The notes under the pieces are model-generated. The model did no database searches, was not told where the DNA came from, and worked only from the letters and a program-made list of their open reading frames with translations. From Asticcacaulis endophyticus (GTDB lineage: Bacteria > Pseudomonadota > Alphaproteobacteria > Caulobacterales > Caulobacteraceae), in NCBI RefSeq assembly GCF_014652575.1, contig NZ_BMZB01000001.1, forward strand, positions 1,541,722 through 1,605,721: 64,000 nt of DNA, in the 5' to 3' direction. Made by a program: the position numbers and the translations under genes. Below, in pieces: positions 25,994 to 34,608 of the stretch. The stretch's first letter is position 1. Each line of letters opens with the position of its first letter.

Positions 25994-26704
25994 TCAGGAT
26001 ACACTTCGCGCCAGCAGTTTCTGGATATCCTCCGGCGTCAGTATCCGCCACTGACCGGGTTTGAGGTCACCTAGGGTCAACTCACCCATGCGGGCGCGGT
26101 GCAGGGTCTCAACATGGTTGCCTACGGCGGCAAACATCCGGCGCACCTGATGATAGCGGCCTTCATAGAGCGTAAGACGAGCTGTGGTCTCACCGGTGAC
26201 CTCAAGAAATGCCGGTTTAAGCGGCTCTTTTTCGGCTTCCAGCAACAGGGTGCCGGATTCAAATATCGCCCCTTCATGACCGTTCAGCGGACGGGCCAGC
26301 GTCACCTCATAGACCTTGGGGACATGGTTTTTGGGAGAGATGATCCGGTGCAGGAAATCGCCGTCATCGGTAAACAGCAGCAGCCCCGACGTATTGGCGT
26401 CCAGCCGTCCGATGGTCGACAAAACCGGCTTACGATCCCTGAAACGGGCGGGCAAAAGCTCATAAACCAACTGGCCGGTGTCCTTGGTCGAGCAGACATA
26501 GCCCACGGGTTTGTGCATCAAAAGCACCACGCCATGATCGGGATCGAGCGGGCGGCCCTTGTAGCGGACATCGTCATGGGCGATTTTGGCGTCGTCGCTC
26601 AGCCGCTCACCGTCGGTATCGGCGAACACGCCCATGCGGATCAGTTTCTGCACATCCTTGCGCGAGCCATAGCCGAGATTGGCGAGGTGTTTCACGAGGC
26701 GCAT
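25994..26704 (-). CDS. rRNA pseudouridine synthase, RsuA family
   Basis: 236 residues. It isomerises a uridine in rRNA; members of this family modify U516 of 16S rRNA or sites in 23S rRNA. A shortened S4 RNA-binding domain (RLVKHLANLGYGSRKDVQKLI) precedes the catalytic domain, with the catalytic D102 in GRLDANTSGLLLF and the late GRYHQVRRMFAAVGNHV motif. The start overlaps the stop of the upstream methyltransferase gene by one base (TGATG), so the pair is translationally coupled. The exact target position is not determinable here, hence no symbol. Confidence 0.92.
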   Translation of the reverse strand: MRLVKHLANLGYGSRKDVQKLIRMGVFADTDGERLSDDAKIAHDDVRYKGRPLDPDHGVVLLMHKPVGYVCSTKDTGQLVYELLPARFRDRKPVLSTIGRLDANTSGLLLFTDDGDFLHRIISPKNHVPKVYEVTLARPLNGHEGAIFESGTLLLEAEKEPLKPAFLEVTGETTARLTLYEGRYHQVRRMFAAVGNHVETLHRARMGELTLGDLKPGQWRILTPEDIQKLLARSVS

Positions 26705-27840
26705 CAGGATCTGCGCCTTAAGGTTTCGCCTTGTGAGACCTTTTTATTGTCTGGCACATCGCGCTTTGAGAATTTTTTATCCTCGGACGCCTCATGTTTC
26801 CGGGGTTTTTTCTTTACCGGAGCCTCACTCATTGAGGATGCTTCAAACACCTTGTAGGCCCCATCATCGGCCAGTATTTTGACGACCTTGAACACGGTTT
26901 TGAGCGTGTCTTCGTAAGGTAAATGCCGGTTGGCGACCATGTAGAACGCGCCCTTGGGCTTAAGGGCCGCCGCCGCAGAACGAATGAAGGCCTTGCCCAG
27001 ATCGTGCTTATCGGCGCGGTCGATATGGAACGGCGGGTTGGAGACGATAAAATCGAAATCGCCGCCGATCCCAGAGGTGACATCCTGCCAGTGGTAATCG
27101 ACGGCCAAGCCTGTGAGGTTCTGACGGGCCAAGTCTAGCGCGCGCTGTTCGGCTTCAAACACCTCCATTTTGGTGACCGCCGCATTGCGGGCCATGATCT
27201 CAGCCGTCAGATAGCCAAATCCGGCACCCAAATCCGCGCCGTGGCCGCTCAATGGCGGCAGGTTTTGCACCAACAGTTTTGAGCCCGCATCGATCCGATC
27301 CCAGGCAAACAGGCCGGGGCGGCTTAGGAACCGACCGCCCTCAATCGGGCGCACGGCGTCCAGTTTTGACCAGGCGTCAATCAGATCGCGATTGAGTTTA
27401 CCGGCGTTTATGCGCGCCCAGAATACGCGGCATTTGTGTTTCGACAGGTTGGAGATATCACCGGTTAAGGCCTTGAGGTCGCCCTCAACCGTCTTGGCGC
27501 CTTCAAGGTTCGACACTGATGCCATGACAATGCCACCGTCAGCCGTGGATAAAACCGCGCGGGCCAGCAGGGCTCGATATTCGTCACGCTGACGCGGCGG
27601 CAGGACGAGGGTGAGGGGGTAGAGTGCATCATCCTCTTCGGGACGGGCGCTAAAGCCCTGTTGCGTCAGGGCTTCCAGCGCCGGTTTGAAGCTCTGCTCG
27701 CACACTAATTTCTCGCGGTAATCGCGCAGGGCCAAACCAGCCCGCGCCCGCAGGAACAAAGCTTTGCCATCCGCAGGCAGATCAACAAGGCCATCATTAA
27801 GCGGCAGGACGAGGGTATCTAAAACAGGATCATTCATCAT
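26704..27840 (-). CDS. Class I SAM-dependent methyltransferase, RsmC-like
   Basis: 378 residues. The C-terminal Rossmann domain has the SAM-binding GADLGAGFGYLTAEI and the N-methyltransferase signature NPPFH (IVSNPPFHIDR), as in RsmC/RlmG enzymes that methylate a guanine N2 in rRNA. The N-terminal half is a degenerate second copy of the fold, as in RsmC. The last 40 or so residues (KKKPRKHEASEDKKFSKRDV) are a Lys-rich tail not typical of the family, perhaps an RNA-binding addition. It is coupled to the pseudouridine synthase gene by a one-base stop/start overlap, which supports an rRNA-modification role. Confidence 0.85.
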   Translation of the reverse strand: MMNDPVLDTLVLPLNDGLVDLPADGKALFLRARAGLALRDYREKLVCEQSFKPALEALTQQGFSARPEEDDALYPLTLVLPPRQRDEYRALLARAVLSTADGGIVMASVSNLEGAKTVEGDLKALTGDISNLSKHKCRVFWARINAGKLNRDLIDAWSKLDAVRPIEGGRFLSRPGLFAWDRIDAGSKLLVQNLPPLSGHGADLGAGFGYLTAEIMARNAAVTKMEVFEAEQRALDLARQNLTGLAVDYHWQDVTSGIGGDFDFIVSNPPFHIDRADKHDLGKAFIRSAAAALKPKGAFYMVANRHLPYEDTLKTVFKVVKILADDGAYKVFEASSMSEAPVKKKPRKHEASEDKKFSKRDVPDNKKVSQGETLRRRS

Positions 27841-27882
27841 GCGCGCCCTATGGCATAGGGGGCTGGAAATTAATAGCCCGGA

Positions 27883-28557
27883 TTAGTGACCAAGATAGCG
27901 CTGGGGCTTATGGTAAGTCATCATGACGGTGCTCATGGCCGCGGCACTGATGACCGAATAGAGCAGGTTCATGGGGCTGACCACAAAGACCGAAGCCGTC
28001 ATGATCAGGGCGTCGCACACCGCTTGAGTCTTACCGGCGTTAATCCCGCGCGTCTTTTGCAGATAGAGCGACAATACGCCGGTGCCGCCCGCCCCGGCAC
28101 CATGCCGGGCCAGCGCTAAAATCCCCATGCCGATAATTGTCCCACCAAAAATGGAGGCAAAAACCGGATTAAGGTGCGCGGGCGTAAACAGGTGCGGAAA
28201 CAGGGCGGCCATCGCCATGATAGCGATATTGACCACGATCGTCTTGACCGTAAACCGCCAGCCCATGCTCAGCAGGGCAAATATAAAGAACGGCACATTG
28301 ATCAGCGTAAACAAAAGTCCCACCGGTGCCGGGATCAGATAGGACACCAAAAGCGCAATGCCGGCCACGCCGCCGGTCACAAGCCCCGCCGTCTTAAGCA
28401 GCACCAGCCCCAGCGCTATGAACGAGCAACCAATGGCGAAGGCATAGATGTCTTCAAACAGGGTGTGTTTGGCCTGCGCTTTAAGCCCCTGATCGTCCAG
28501 GATGGCCGATGATCGGGATAAATCTTTCGGCAAAAGGGAGCGAAGGCTGAAGGTCAT
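27883..28557 (-). CDS. YitT family (DUF161) membrane protein
   Basis: 224 residues with five or six transmembrane segments between about 36 and 210. The signature GLVTGGVAGIALLVSY near residue 60 and the glycine-rich GGTIIGMGILALARHGAGAGGTGVL stretch identify the YitT/DUF161 family, whose transport function is not known. The N-terminus (about 30 residues) is cytoplasmic and charged. It is 42 bp downstream of nothing on its strand except cspA beyond a strong terminator, so it likely has its own promoter in the 150-bp gap. Confidence 0.85.
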   Translation of the reverse strand: MTFSLRSLLPKDLSRSSAILDDQGLKAQAKHTLFEDIYAFAIGCSFIALGLVLLKTAGLVTGGVAGIALLVSYLIPAPVGLLFTLINVPFFIFALLSMGWRFTVKTIVVNIAIMAMAALFPHLFTPAHLNPVFASIFGGTIIGMGILALARHGAGAGGTGVLSLYLQKTRGINAGKTQAVCDALIMTASVFVVSPMNLLYSVISAAAMSTVMMTYHKPQRYLGH

Positions 28558-28650
28558 ATCGTGGCGCGCTTATATTCGGGTGAGTTGTTGCGCGGAATGA
28601 TAGTTTCAAACGATATTTTTTCAAGCGCCATAACCGTCAGCATGGCAATA

Positions 28651-28682
28651 AAAAAGGCCGCTCCCGAAGGGGCGGCCTTTTT
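28651..28682. terminator. Terminator downstream of cspA
   Basis: Stem AAAAAGGCCGC / GCGGCCTTTTT (11 bp) with a 9-10 nt loop. It ends the minus-strand cspA transcript; the A/T flanks make it usable on both strands. Confidence 0.85.
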
Positions 28683-28706
28683 CGAAACATCTAAGCTTTT
28701 AAAAGC

Positions 28707-28916
28707 TTATGCGTTTTCCAGCTTCTCAGCCGACATCTTGCCGGACTTAGGATCGCGAGCCAGCTCGTAAGACAGCTTTTGACCTTCGTTAAGGCTGCGG
28801 AAACCCGCGCGCTCAACGGCCGAGATGTGAACGAAGATGTCGTTCGAACCGTCTTCAGGGGCGATAAAACCGTAACCCTTGGTGGCGTTGAACCATTTTA
28901 CTGTGCCTGTGCTCAT
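28707..28916 (-). CDS. cspA: Cold-shock protein, CspA family
   Basis: 69 residues forming one cold-shock domain. RNP1 is KGYGFIAPE and RNP2 is DIFVHISAV; the protein melts secondary structure in mRNA as a chaperone. The ATG at 28916 (MSTGTVKWFN) follows AAAGGG at a normal distance; an upstream in-frame codon at 28931 adds only MKGFV. The transcript appears to have a leader of about 145 nt from the promoter at 29069-29095, as in thermoregulated csp genes. An 18-bp palindrome (28692-28709) overlaps the stop codon. Confidence 0.95.
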   Translation of the reverse strand: MSTGTVKWFNATKGYGFIAPEDGSNDIFVHISAVERAGFRSLNEGQKLSYELARDPKSGKMSAEKLENA

Positions 28917-29068
28917 GACGAACCCTTTCAATGACAGTGTTTATACGCACATCCGCAAAATCGCGTCGTGCCTCGCTCGTTTCGATAATTGAATGGAAGT
29001 TCGCCGATACGGTTTTTAGTGAAACCGCAAAAACAAATTAGCAGACAAGTTATAGATCGAAGGCCCCT

Positions 29069-29095
29069 TGTATAGCTTTAAATCCATAAGGTCAA
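29069..29095 (-). promoter_or_regulatory. Predicted promoter of cspA
   Basis: On the minus strand TTGACC (29095-29090), 15 bp, then TATACA (29074-29069). The spacing is short by 2 bp, which often marks regulated promoters. It implies a 5' leader of about 145 nt. Confidence 0.5.
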
Positions 29096-29136
29096 ATTAA
29101 TAAGCCATGTGGTTTTTTATCTATTTGTCATCGGCC

Positions 29137-29176
29137 AAAAAAAAGCGCGAACGGTAAAGACCGTCTGCGCTTTTTT
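29137..29176 (-). terminator. Terminator of tkt
   Basis: AAAAAAGCGC...ACGGT / ACCGT...GCGCTTTTTT stem with a 4-nt loop, 21 bp after the tkt stop; T-rich edges on both strands. Confidence 0.8.
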
Positions 29177-29196
29177 ATTCAACAGATTCAGTAGGC

Positions 29197-31191
29197 TTAT
29201 AAAGCGGCCAAGGCTTTTTCGACTACGGCCTCTTTGGTGATGCCAAATTGTTTATAGAGCACATCCTGCGGTGCGGAGGCCCCAAACGAGGTCATGCCGA
29301 CAAAAATACCGTCCTTACCGATAAATTTTTCCCAGCCCAAGGACACCGCCGCTTCGACCGCGACATTGACCGGTGTGGTGCCGATGACCGAGGCTTTGTA
29401 GGCAGCATCTTGCGCATCAAACAGTTCCCAGCACGGGGTCGATACGACGCGGGTCGCAACACCTTGGGCCTCAAGCTCTTTCTGGGCGGCAATGGCGACC
29501 GAGACTTCGGTGCCGGACGCGAAGATCGAGACCTTAGCCTCAGAAGAGGCAGAACGGATCTCATAAGCGCCCTTGGCCGACAGGTTGTCGCCACTTTCGC
29601 GGGCGGCAGGCACTTTTTGACGCGACAGCACCATCAGCGACGGTGTGGTTGTCGATTTCAGCGCGGCCTTCCAGCATTCGGCGGCTTCGACGACATCGGC
29701 GGGGCGGAACACCAGAAGGTTCGGCATGGCGCGGAACGACGCCAGATGCTCGACGGGTTGGTGGGTCGGGCCGTCTTCGCCGACGCCGATGGAATCATGG
29801 GTCAGGACGTTGATGGTGCGGATGCCCATCAGCGCGCCCAGACGAATGGCAGGGCGGCTATAATCCGAAAACACAAAGAAGGTGCCGGAATAGGGGATGA
29901 CCCCGCCGTGCAGCGCCATGCCGTTCATGGCGGCCGACATGCCGAATTCACGCACACCGTAGTGGACGTAACGACCACCGTAGTTTTCGGTGTCGTAAGC
30001 CGTCATACCCTTGACGAAGGTGTTGTTGGAGCCGGTAAGATCGGCCGAGCCGCCCACCATGTCATCGATATGGGGCACCAGTTGCGCTAACGCCGCGCCC
30101 GAAGCCGAGCGGGTGGCATCAGCGGGCTTGATCTCTAACGCTTGCGCAATGTGGGCATCAAGCGCGTCAAAGGCATTGGCCGGCAGTTCGCCGTTCATGG
30201 CGCGTTTGAAGTCAGCGGCGTGGGCGTGGCTTTTCAGTTTGGCGTCCCAGTCCTTGTGCGGGCGGGCTTGTCTGCGGGCCGCAGCTTCCCAGGCCTTTTT
30301 GATTGGCGACGGCACGGTGAAGGATTCGGCTTCCCAGCCCATCGCCTTGCGCGCCAGTTCGATGTCGGAATCAAACAGAGTATAGCCGTGGGAATGCGGA
30401 TCGCCTTCCTTGGGGCCAGCACCCTTGGAAATCTTGGTTTTGCAGGCGATCATGACCGGCTTTGATTGCTGCGTCGCCCAGCGCAGGGCGGCGGCGATCT
30501 TACCGTGATCATGACCATCAACGGCCTTGACGGCCCAGCCAGCGGCCTTAAAGCGCGCCAGTTGGTCGCCGGTCTCAGCGATGGTGGCCACGCCGTCGAT
30601 GGTGACATTGTTGTCGTCCCACAGCACGATCAGCTTATTGAGCTTTAACCGTCCGGCCAGCGAGATGGCTTCGTGCGACACGCCTTCCATCAGGCAGCCG
30701 TCACCGGCAATCACCCAGGTCTTATGGTCAACCAGATCGTCGCCAAAACGGGCGTTCAGATGACGCTCAGCCATCGCCATGCCGACCGCGGTCGCCAGAC
30801 CTTGACCCAGTGGGCCGGTTGTGCATTCGATGCCCGCCGTGTGGCCATATTCCGGGTGGCCGGGCGTGGCTGAGCCCCACTGGCGGAAGTTTTTGATGTC
30901 GTCCATCGACACCGACTTAAAGCCGGTCAGGTGCAGCAGCGAATAGATCAGCATCGAGCCGTGACCTGCTGACAGAACAAAGCGGTCGCGGTCAGCCCAA
31001 TCCGGGGCCTTGGGGTCATATTTAAGAAACTTGGTCCACAAAACGGTCGCCACATCGGCCATGCCCATCGGCATACCCTGATGGCCCGACTTGGCGCGGT
31101 GCACCGCTTCCATCGACAGGACCCGCACGGCATCGGCCATGACGGTCGGTGAAGGCTTGGCGGTCAGGGTGCTGAGTATATCTGAAGACAT
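29197..31191 (-). CDS. tkt: Transketolase
   Basis: 664 residues. It moves two-carbon units between sugar phosphates in the non-oxidative pentose-phosphate pathway, using thiamine diphosphate and a divalent metal. Seen are the substrate His region RAKSGHQGMPMG, the TPP/metal motif GDGCLMEGVSHEA, and the second-domain GVREFGMSAAMNGMALHGG with the catalytic Glu. It heads the sugar-phosphate block (tkt, then gap, pgk and fba downstream after intervening genes on the same strand). The start at 31191 is an ATG followed by SSDILSTL and matches family length. Confidence 0.97.
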   Translation of the reverse strand: MSSDILSTLTAKPSPTVMADAVRVLSMEAVHRAKSGHQGMPMGMADVATVLWTKFLKYDPKAPDWADRDRFVLSAGHGSMLIYSLLHLTGFKSVSMDDIKNFRQWGSATPGHPEYGHTAGIECTTGPLGQGLATAVGMAMAERHLNARFGDDLVDHKTWVIAGDGCLMEGVSHEAISLAGRLKLNKLIVLWDDNNVTIDGVATIAETGDQLARFKAAGWAVKAVDGHDHGKIAAALRWATQQSKPVMIACKTKISKGAGPKEGDPHSHGYTLFDSDIELARKAMGWEAESFTVPSPIKKAWEAAARRQARPHKDWDAKLKSHAHAADFKRAMNGELPANAFDALDAHIAQALEIKPADATRSASGAALAQLVPHIDDMVGGSADLTGSNNTFVKGMTAYDTENYGGRYVHYGVREFGMSAAMNGMALHGGVIPYSGTFFVFSDYSRPAIRLGALMGIRTINVLTHDSIGVGEDGPTHQPVEHLASFRAMPNLLVFRPADVVEAAECWKAALKSTTTPSLMVLSRQKVPAARESGDNLSAKGAYEIRSASSEAKVSIFASGTEVSVAIAAQKELEAQGVATRVVSTPCWELFDAQDAAYKASVIGTTPVNVAVEAAVSLGWEKFIGKDGIFVGMTSFGASAPQDVLYKQFGITKEAVVEKALAAL

Positions 31192-31407
31192 GGGCGGGTC
31201 TCGAAAAACGTGTAAAAGCGGGAATCCGCAAGCGGATTAATGAATTTGTCGCTGCCTTTAACGCATGCGCGCGGGTAAGGGTATAGCTTCTTTTGAAAAA
31301 ATACGTCTTTTCGTTTAGACTCTTTAGGTCATTATCGGTTATGTAAAGTGTTTTCAGAGGCATATGGCCCCAAAGTTCAGTCAAGACTTCAGACGAGAGT
31401 TCAGGTG

Positions 31408-31704
31408 ATGGATAATCCTCTTACCCCCCCACAGGCTGGACAGCCCGGTTCGATGCTAACCGGTGCGGTTGAGCGGCTGGATAAGGCCCTGCTGGCGGTG
31501 GAACACCGTTTGAGTATGCTGCAACACGGTGATGTGTCGTTTCCGGCGGATGGAGTTTTGCCCGATGCCATGCTGTCAAAAGAACTGGAAGAGACCAAGG
31601 CGCGCGAAAAGGCTGTGACCGATGCCGCCAATGGCGCATTCGAGGCGCTGGGCGAAGCGGCGGCCTCTATCCGTAAAATTCTCAAAGACGGGGAGGCTGC
31701 CTGA
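31408..31704 (+). CDS. zauP: ZapA-upstream coiled-coil protein ZauP
   Basis: 98 residues, acidic, with a continuous helical heptad pattern (GAVERLDKALLAVEHRLSML near 26-45, then LSKELEETKAREKAV near 65-80) that predicts a coiled coil. In Caulobacter crescentus the short coiled-coil protein encoded just upstream of zapA, ZauP, is needed with ZapA to focus the Z-ring; position, size and coiled coil all match, so the symbol is assigned by synteny. The ATG at 31408 follows an AGGTG site; an upstream in-frame ATG lacks one. The stop overlaps the zapA start by one base (TGATG). Confidence 0.8.
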   Translation: MDNPLTPPQAGQPGSMLTGAVERLDKALLAVEHRLSMLQHGDVSFPADGVLPDAMLSKELEETKAREKAVTDAANGAFEALGEAAASIRKILKDGEAA

Positions 31705-32036
31705 TGGCTGAGGTCACGGTTCGCGTCAACAATAAGCCCTATACGGTTGGCTGCGCTGATGGTCAGGAAGGCCGCGTGCAGGAACTGGCCCGCCTGTTTG
31801 ATGAGCATGTCGAAATGGTTGTGGGCGATGTCGGCTCGATCGGGGAGGTGCGCCTGTTTTTGATGGCGGCGTTGCTGATGATCGATGAGATGCAGGACCT
31901 TAAGGTTCAGCTTGAGGAACAGCAATCGGCCACAGCGCGCATGTCGGCGGGAGCCCATGAAATGGAACGCCGCGCCGCCTTTGCGATTACCGACGCGGCC
32001 GAACGGTTGGAAAAACTGGTCGCAGATAAAGCTTAA
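31704..32036 (+). CDS. zapA: Cell division protein ZapA
   Basis: 110 residues. ZapA binds FtsZ and cross-links protofilaments in the Z-ring. The N-terminal beta-rich domain (VTVRVNNKPYTVGCADGQEGRVQELARLFDEHV) is the family signature; the C-terminal helix from about residue 50 forms the tetrameric coiled coil. It is translationally coupled to zauP by a one-base overlap. It ends in a strong terminator shared with the convergent GH3 gene. The usual order zapA-6S RNA-cyclo-ligase is interrupted here by that GH3 gene. Confidence 0.93.
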   Translation: MAEVTVRVNNKPYTVGCADGQEGRVQELARLFDEHVEMVVGDVGSIGEVRLFLMAALLMIDEMQDLKVQLEEQQSATARMSAGAHEMERRAAFAITDAAERLEKLVADKA

Positions 32037-32038
32037 AA

Positions 32039-32077
32039 ACAAAGGAACTCCCCCTAATGTAGGGGGAGTTCCTTTGT
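32039..32077. terminator. Bidirectional terminator between zapA and the GH3 gene
   Basis: A perfect 18-bp stem from ACAAAGGAAC to GTTCCTTTGT with a 3-nt ATG loop and CCCCC/GGGGG at its upper half. It begins 3 bp after the zapA stop and ends 2 bp before the GH3 stop, serving both convergent genes. Confidence 0.85.
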
Positions 32078-32078
32078 C

Positions 32079-34367
32079 TTACTTGCCCTGCACGTTTAGC
32101 GTCCGTTCCGGCAAGGTGACGGTGACCGATTGTCCGGCATCGGTGGCGGATTTTGCCAGCGAGACCTTGTAATCCCCCGCCGCGATCTTCCAGGTCTTAG
32201 ACGGCGTATCGTATGACCCCAATAGACGCGGATCGACCGTCACGGTCAGGGTTTTTGACGACCCCGGCGTCAGATTGACCTTATCCCAGCCGCCGAGGCG
32301 TTTCGGTGCTTCCCACTTAGCGGTCGTGGGCGAGACATAGACCTGCGGCACATCGGCGGCCTCGACCTTACCGGTATTGGTTACCGTGAACGACACGCTC
32401 AGTTTGCCGTTCGCGTTCGAAGCCTTCAAATCCGAATAGGCAAAGGTCGAATAGCTCAGACCGTGCCCAAAGGCGAACAGCGGCTTATGGCCTTTGAGGT
32501 CGAACCACTTATAGCCAATGGCCGCCCCTTCGATGTCATAGTTCACATCGACACGCAGGTCAGGCTTTGAGTTGTCGCCATCAAGCTTGGGGCGGGGCAA
32601 CTGGCTAAGCGACGCCGGGAAGGTGACCGGCAGGCGGCCCGACGGTGAGATTTCGCCGGTCAGGACGCGCGCAAGGGCGGTGCCGCCGCTGGAGCCGGGA
32701 TACCAGGCCTCAACCACCGCGCCGACCTTAGGCAGCCACGGCATGAACACTGGCCCGCCGGTTTGCAGCACGACCACGGTTTTGCTGTTGGCGCGGGCAA
32801 CGGCATCGATCAGGGCATCGCCACCGTGATCGAGCTTTAGCTCGGCATCAAAGGACTCGCCCGTCCACTGGGAGCCGAACACGATGACCACATCAGCCCC
32901 GCGCGCAGCTTTGGCGGCAGCCTTTACGTCCTTGCCGTCGTGGAAAACAACCTCGGCCTTGGTGCGGGCCCTGATCCCGGCCAGAGGGGCATCGGGGTAA
33001 TAGGTGATCGGGCCGGGGAACTCATTGGCGTATTTTGAGGTATCGGGCACAGCGTTTCCGCCGAGACCGTAAACCTGCGACGAGCCACCGCCCGACAGCA
33101 CGCCCTTATCGGCATGGCCACCGATGACCACGACTTTCTTGGCCGTGGCGGCGATCGGCAGCAGGTTGCGTTCATTCTTCAGCAGCACGATCCCACCTTC
33201 GGCATCGGCCTGAGTGACCTTGGCATTCGCGGCAAAGTCGATATTGGCGTCGCTAACGGTGGTCTGATCAATCGGCTTATCAAACAGACCCGTGTTAAAC
33301 ATAGCCCACAGGATGCGGCGCGCCATATCATCGAGGCGTTCAGGCTTTACAAAGCCATTATCGACAGCTTCTTTGAGCGGACCCGCGAAATAGTTGGATT
33401 TGTCGAACGGATAGCCAGACTGCTGATCCATGCCGGCATTGGCGGCGGGGATAGTGGAGTGGGTGGCGCCCCAGTCCGACATGACATAGCCTTTATAGTT
33501 CCAGTCGGTTTTCAGAACTTCGGTCAGGAGGTACGGGTGTTCGCAGGCATAGACGCCGTTGTAGCGGTTATAGGCGCACATGACCGAGGCCGGGTTGCCA
33601 ACCTCAATCGCAAACTGGAACGCCAGCAGGTCGGACTCGCGCGCGGCCTTATCAGACATATTGGCCGACAGGGTGAAGCGGTTGGTTTCCTGAGCGTTGG
33701 CGGAATAGTGCTTGACGGTCGAGATGATGTTGTTGGATTGGATGCCGCGGATCTGTTCCCCGACCATGATCCCGGCCAGCAGCGGGTCTTCGCCGCCATA
33801 TTCGAAATTGCGGCCGTTACGCGGTTCACGCACCAGATTAACGCCGCCCGCCAGTTGGACGTTAAAGCCCGACAGGCGCGCTTCCTTACCGATCATCGCC
33901 CCGCCTTTGAAGGCCAGATCGCGGTCCCACGTCGCGGCGGTCAGCATCCCTGACGGTAAAACGGTGCGCAGGCGCGGATTTGGCCCGCGCTGAGAGGCGA
34001 CGCCTACACCGGCGTCGGTCAGCCACTGATGGGGTATCCCCAGACGCGGCACGCCATACACAAACCCGGCGGATTGATGCAGGCTTTCCTTCGGCGGGCT
34101 CCAGTTCAGGCCATTGATATCGCCGCGGGTATTAAGCCAGGCGCCGTCCGATGCGAAATGTCCGAACACCAGGGTAAACTTTTCACTTTGCGTCATTTCT
34201 TTGAGCAATTGCTCGACGCGGGCGTCGGCGCTTTGGTTGGCATTCAGCCACGGCTTTTGCGCCGGTTCGGCCAGTGCGGCGGGGGCGGGCGTCTGTGCCT
34301 GCGCGGGCAGGGTAAAGCTTAAGGTCGCCGCTGAGGCCAGCAGGGCCAGTTTGATGGAAATTCGCAT
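32079..34367 (-). CDS. GH3 beta-glycosidase (beta-glucosidase or beta-xylosidase), periplasmic
   Basis: 762 residues from the ATG at 34367, which opens a signal peptide (MRISIKLALLASAATLSFTL, cut after AQA) and follows AAGGGACG. The GH3 N-terminal barrel has the KHY substrate motif (STVKHYSANAQE) and the nucleophile about D298 in GYVMSDWGATHS; the C-terminal domain (GGHADKGVLSGGGSSQV) and a terminal fibronectin III-like domain (FTVTNTG...ADVPQVYV) complete the usual three-domain form. It removes single beta-linked sugars from oligosaccharides. The upstream operator resembles the xylanase one, so xylo-oligosaccharides are plausible. It stands between zapA and 6S RNA, where a gene is not usually found. 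Confidence 0.93.
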   Translation of the reverse strand: MRISIKLALLASAATLSFTLPAQAQTPAPAALAEPAQKPWLNANQSADARVEQLLKEMTQSEKFTLVFGHFASDGAWLNTRGDINGLNWSPPKESLHQSAGFVYGVPRLGIPHQWLTDAGVGVASQRGPNPRLRTVLPSGMLTAATWDRDLAFKGGAMIGKEARLSGFNVQLAGGVNLVREPRNGRNFEYGGEDPLLAGIMVGEQIRGIQSNNIISTVKHYSANAQETNRFTLSANMSDKAARESDLLAFQFAIEVGNPASVMCAYNRYNGVYACEHPYLLTEVLKTDWNYKGYVMSDWGATHSTIPAANAGMDQQSGYPFDKSNYFAGPLKEAVDNGFVKPERLDDMARRILWAMFNTGLFDKPIDQTTVSDANIDFAANAKVTQADAEGGIVLLKNERNLLPIAATAKKVVVIGGHADKGVLSGGGSSQVYGLGGNAVPDTSKYANEFPGPITYYPDAPLAGIRARTKAEVVFHDGKDVKAAAKAARGADVVIVFGSQWTGESFDAELKLDHGGDALIDAVARANSKTVVVLQTGGPVFMPWLPKVGAVVEAWYPGSSGGTALARVLTGEISPSGRLPVTFPASLSQLPRPKLDGDNSKPDLRVDVNYDIEGAAIGYKWFDLKGHKPLFAFGHGLSYSTFAYSDLKASNANGKLSVSFTVTNTGKVEAADVPQVYVSPTTAKWEAPKRLGGWDKVNLTPGSSKTLTVTVDPRLLGSYDTPSKTWKIAAGDYKVSLAKSATDAGQSVTVTLPERTLNVQGK

Positions 34368-34463
34368 GTGTTTCGCGTCCCTTGGTAGATCGTTAGGTTG
34401 ATCAGTGTCGGCATTATTATTTTGGTTGGTGAAAGTCATAAAACGGGATTTCGTGTCTGTGAA

Positions 34464-34478
34464 GTCATAATTTATGAC
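34464..34478. promoter_or_regulatory. 15-bp palindrome in the GH3 upstream region
   Basis: GTCATAA-T-TTATGAC, perfect arms of 7 bp around one base, 97 bp before the GH3 start. It may be a second operator; nothing else supports a function. Confidence 0.3.
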
Positions 34479-34529
34479 ATCGATGTCTTTTTTATTGACT
34501 TGCGGCTCCACGGTTTGTCTCTGACGGGA

Positions 34530-34543
34530 CGTTATCGCTACCA
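34530..34543 (-). promoter_or_regulatory. LacI-family (XylR-like) operator upstream of the GH3 gene
   Basis: CGTTATCGCTACCA, two mismatches from the remembered Caulobacter XylR site TGTTAGCGCTACCA, 163 bp upstream of the GH3 start. Similar sites precede the xylanase (971-984) and gap (23562-23575). Confidence 0.45.
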
Positions 34544-34575
34544 TTTCGGGACATGAAATAATAAAATCCACACTC

Positions 34576-34604
34576 TTGCCGATGTGGGCCCAAGGCCTTA
34601 CATT
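34576..34604 (+). promoter_or_regulatory. Promoter of 6S RNA
   Basis: TTGCCG (34576-34581), exactly 17 bp, then TACATT (34599-34604). Transcription would begin near 34610, at the first base of the closing stem of the RNA. Confidence 0.6.
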
Positions 34605-34608
34605 AATC

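Noticed and set aside
19814-31191. Calvin-cycle operon (tkt, gap, pgk, fba of Calvin subtype, fbp)
   Set aside because: No RuBisCO or phosphoribulokinase is in the window, and the set equally serves gluconeogenesis and the pentose-phosphate pathway.
31022-31384. Minus-strand frame of 120 codons overlapping the tkt start and its upstream region
   Set aside because: It shares most of its length with tkt in another frame and has no domain or binding site.
33114-33953. Open frame of 279 codons antisense to the GH3 gene
   Set aside because: The GH3 motifs on the other strand are unambiguous; no independent start signal.
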